Shown one piece after another: positions 63,886 to 64,000 of a stretch of DNA of 64,000 nt. How positions within the stretch are numbered: the stretch's first letter is position 1; every line of letters starts with the position of its first letter. The stretch is from NCBI RefSeq assembly GCF_001028625.1, contig NZ_CP011805.1, positions 1,612,001-1,676,000 on the forward strand, in the 5' to 3' direction. The notes below the pieces were generated by a model. It was not told the DNA's origin, did no database searches, and was given only the letters and a program-made list of their open reading frames with translations. The position numbers and the translations under genes are program-made. This DNA is from Pelagerythrobacter marensis (GTDB taxonomy: Bacteria; Pseudomonadota; Alphaproteobacteria; Sphingomonadales; Sphingomonadaceae).

Positions 63886-64000
63886 TCAGCCCCCGGCGGC
63901 CTGCTGGATGCCGGCAACGATCGAAGCTGCGCCAAACAGAATGAAGCACCCGATGATGACCGTGGCCCCGAAACGCCAGTTCATCCGCCCCGTGAGCATC
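63886..64000 (-). CDS. virB2: Type IV secretion pilin VirB2, partial (5' end beyond window)
   Basis: Only the last 37 codons are visible, reading GRMNWRFGATVIIGCFILFG and ending IQQAAGG. A hydrophobic helix after GR-x-NWR and the position directly before virB3 identify it as the C-terminal part of a VirB2-type pilin. The start lies past base 64000. Confidence 0.8.
   Translation of the reverse strand, partial: MLTGRMNWRFGATVIIGCFILFGAASIVAGIQQAAGG

Noticed and set aside
57075..64000. Calling the virB cluster a recent mobile element
   Set aside because: No relaxase, integrase, attachment repeats or base-composition shift is visible; the flanks in this window are ordinary chromosomal genes.

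Overview
The window comes from a GC-rich alphaproteobacterial chromosome, most likely a sphingomonad and plausibly an Erythrobacteraceae-type genome. Evidence for this is the GcrA cell-cycle regulator, the alphaproteobacterial ATPase inhibitor zeta subunit (DUF1476), an alphaproteobacterial-type LexA box (GTTC-N7-GTTC), a CrtZ carotenoid hydroxylase, large TonB-dependent receptors and two NodT-type outer-membrane factors. No prophage, insertion sequence, integrase or CRISPR array was seen. The lineage is inferred from gene content only.

Layout. 1-4103: the 3' part of an RND multidrug efflux operon (truncated permease plus outer-membrane lipoprotein). 4211-8564 (minus): an iron/siderophore uptake operon (TonB siderophore receptor, DUF3649, PepSY, DUF3325) behind a Fur-box-like site. 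8752-15091: tRNA-Ser(CGA), hspQ, an orphan ABC-2 permease divergent from gcrA, a YdjM-like membrane protein divergent from modABC, a DUF1993 protein and a spermidine-synthase-like protein. 15108-29832 (mostly minus): the translation and RNA block rimP-nusA-ylxR-infB-[glutamine amidotransferase]-rbfA, then truB-rpsO-pnp, interrupted by an AbgT transporter, a MarR-GNAT fusion, thymidine kinase and a site-2 protease. 30216-35170: rnk, pspF and a greatly expanded phage-shock operon. 35256-43559: sufE, a Pmp3-type peptide, YbaN, crtZ, a thioesterase, leuC-(deoxyinosine glycosylase)-small ORF-leuD-quinone reductase, the zeta subunit, bolA, a monothiol glutaredoxin and a NUDIX hydrolase. 43556-50142: a second, complete RND tripartite pump with its divergent TetR repressor. 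50139-52813: a DNA-repair pair (UdgX fusion plus radical SAM) behind a LexA box. 52919-56809: tRNA-Arg(TCT), the queuosine-precursor transporter YhhQ and a large TonB receptor. 57075-64000 (minus): a compact type IV secretion cluster, virB2 (partial)-B3-B4-B6-B9-B10-B11.

The most interesting region is the psp locus. A sigma-54 promoter with a near-perfect -24/-12 element and flanking inverted repeats drives a 50-residue exported or membrane peptide. The start of an in-frame 83-residue N-terminal extension of PspA overlaps its stop. PspB and PspC follow, and then five further small proteins, each with one membrane segment and a coiled coil. Four of the five carry most of one C-terminal motif (core: VLERIVTDRGY, then EIEALRD) and the fifth keeps only its first part; the same motif is recognisable in PspB and PspC. 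Most junctions overlap or are bridged by tiny ORFs. This looks like a lineage-specific expansion of the PspB/PspC signalling module.

The second point of interest is the LexA-box-controlled UdgX/radical-SAM operon, an SOS-type setting for a repair pair of unknown mechanism.
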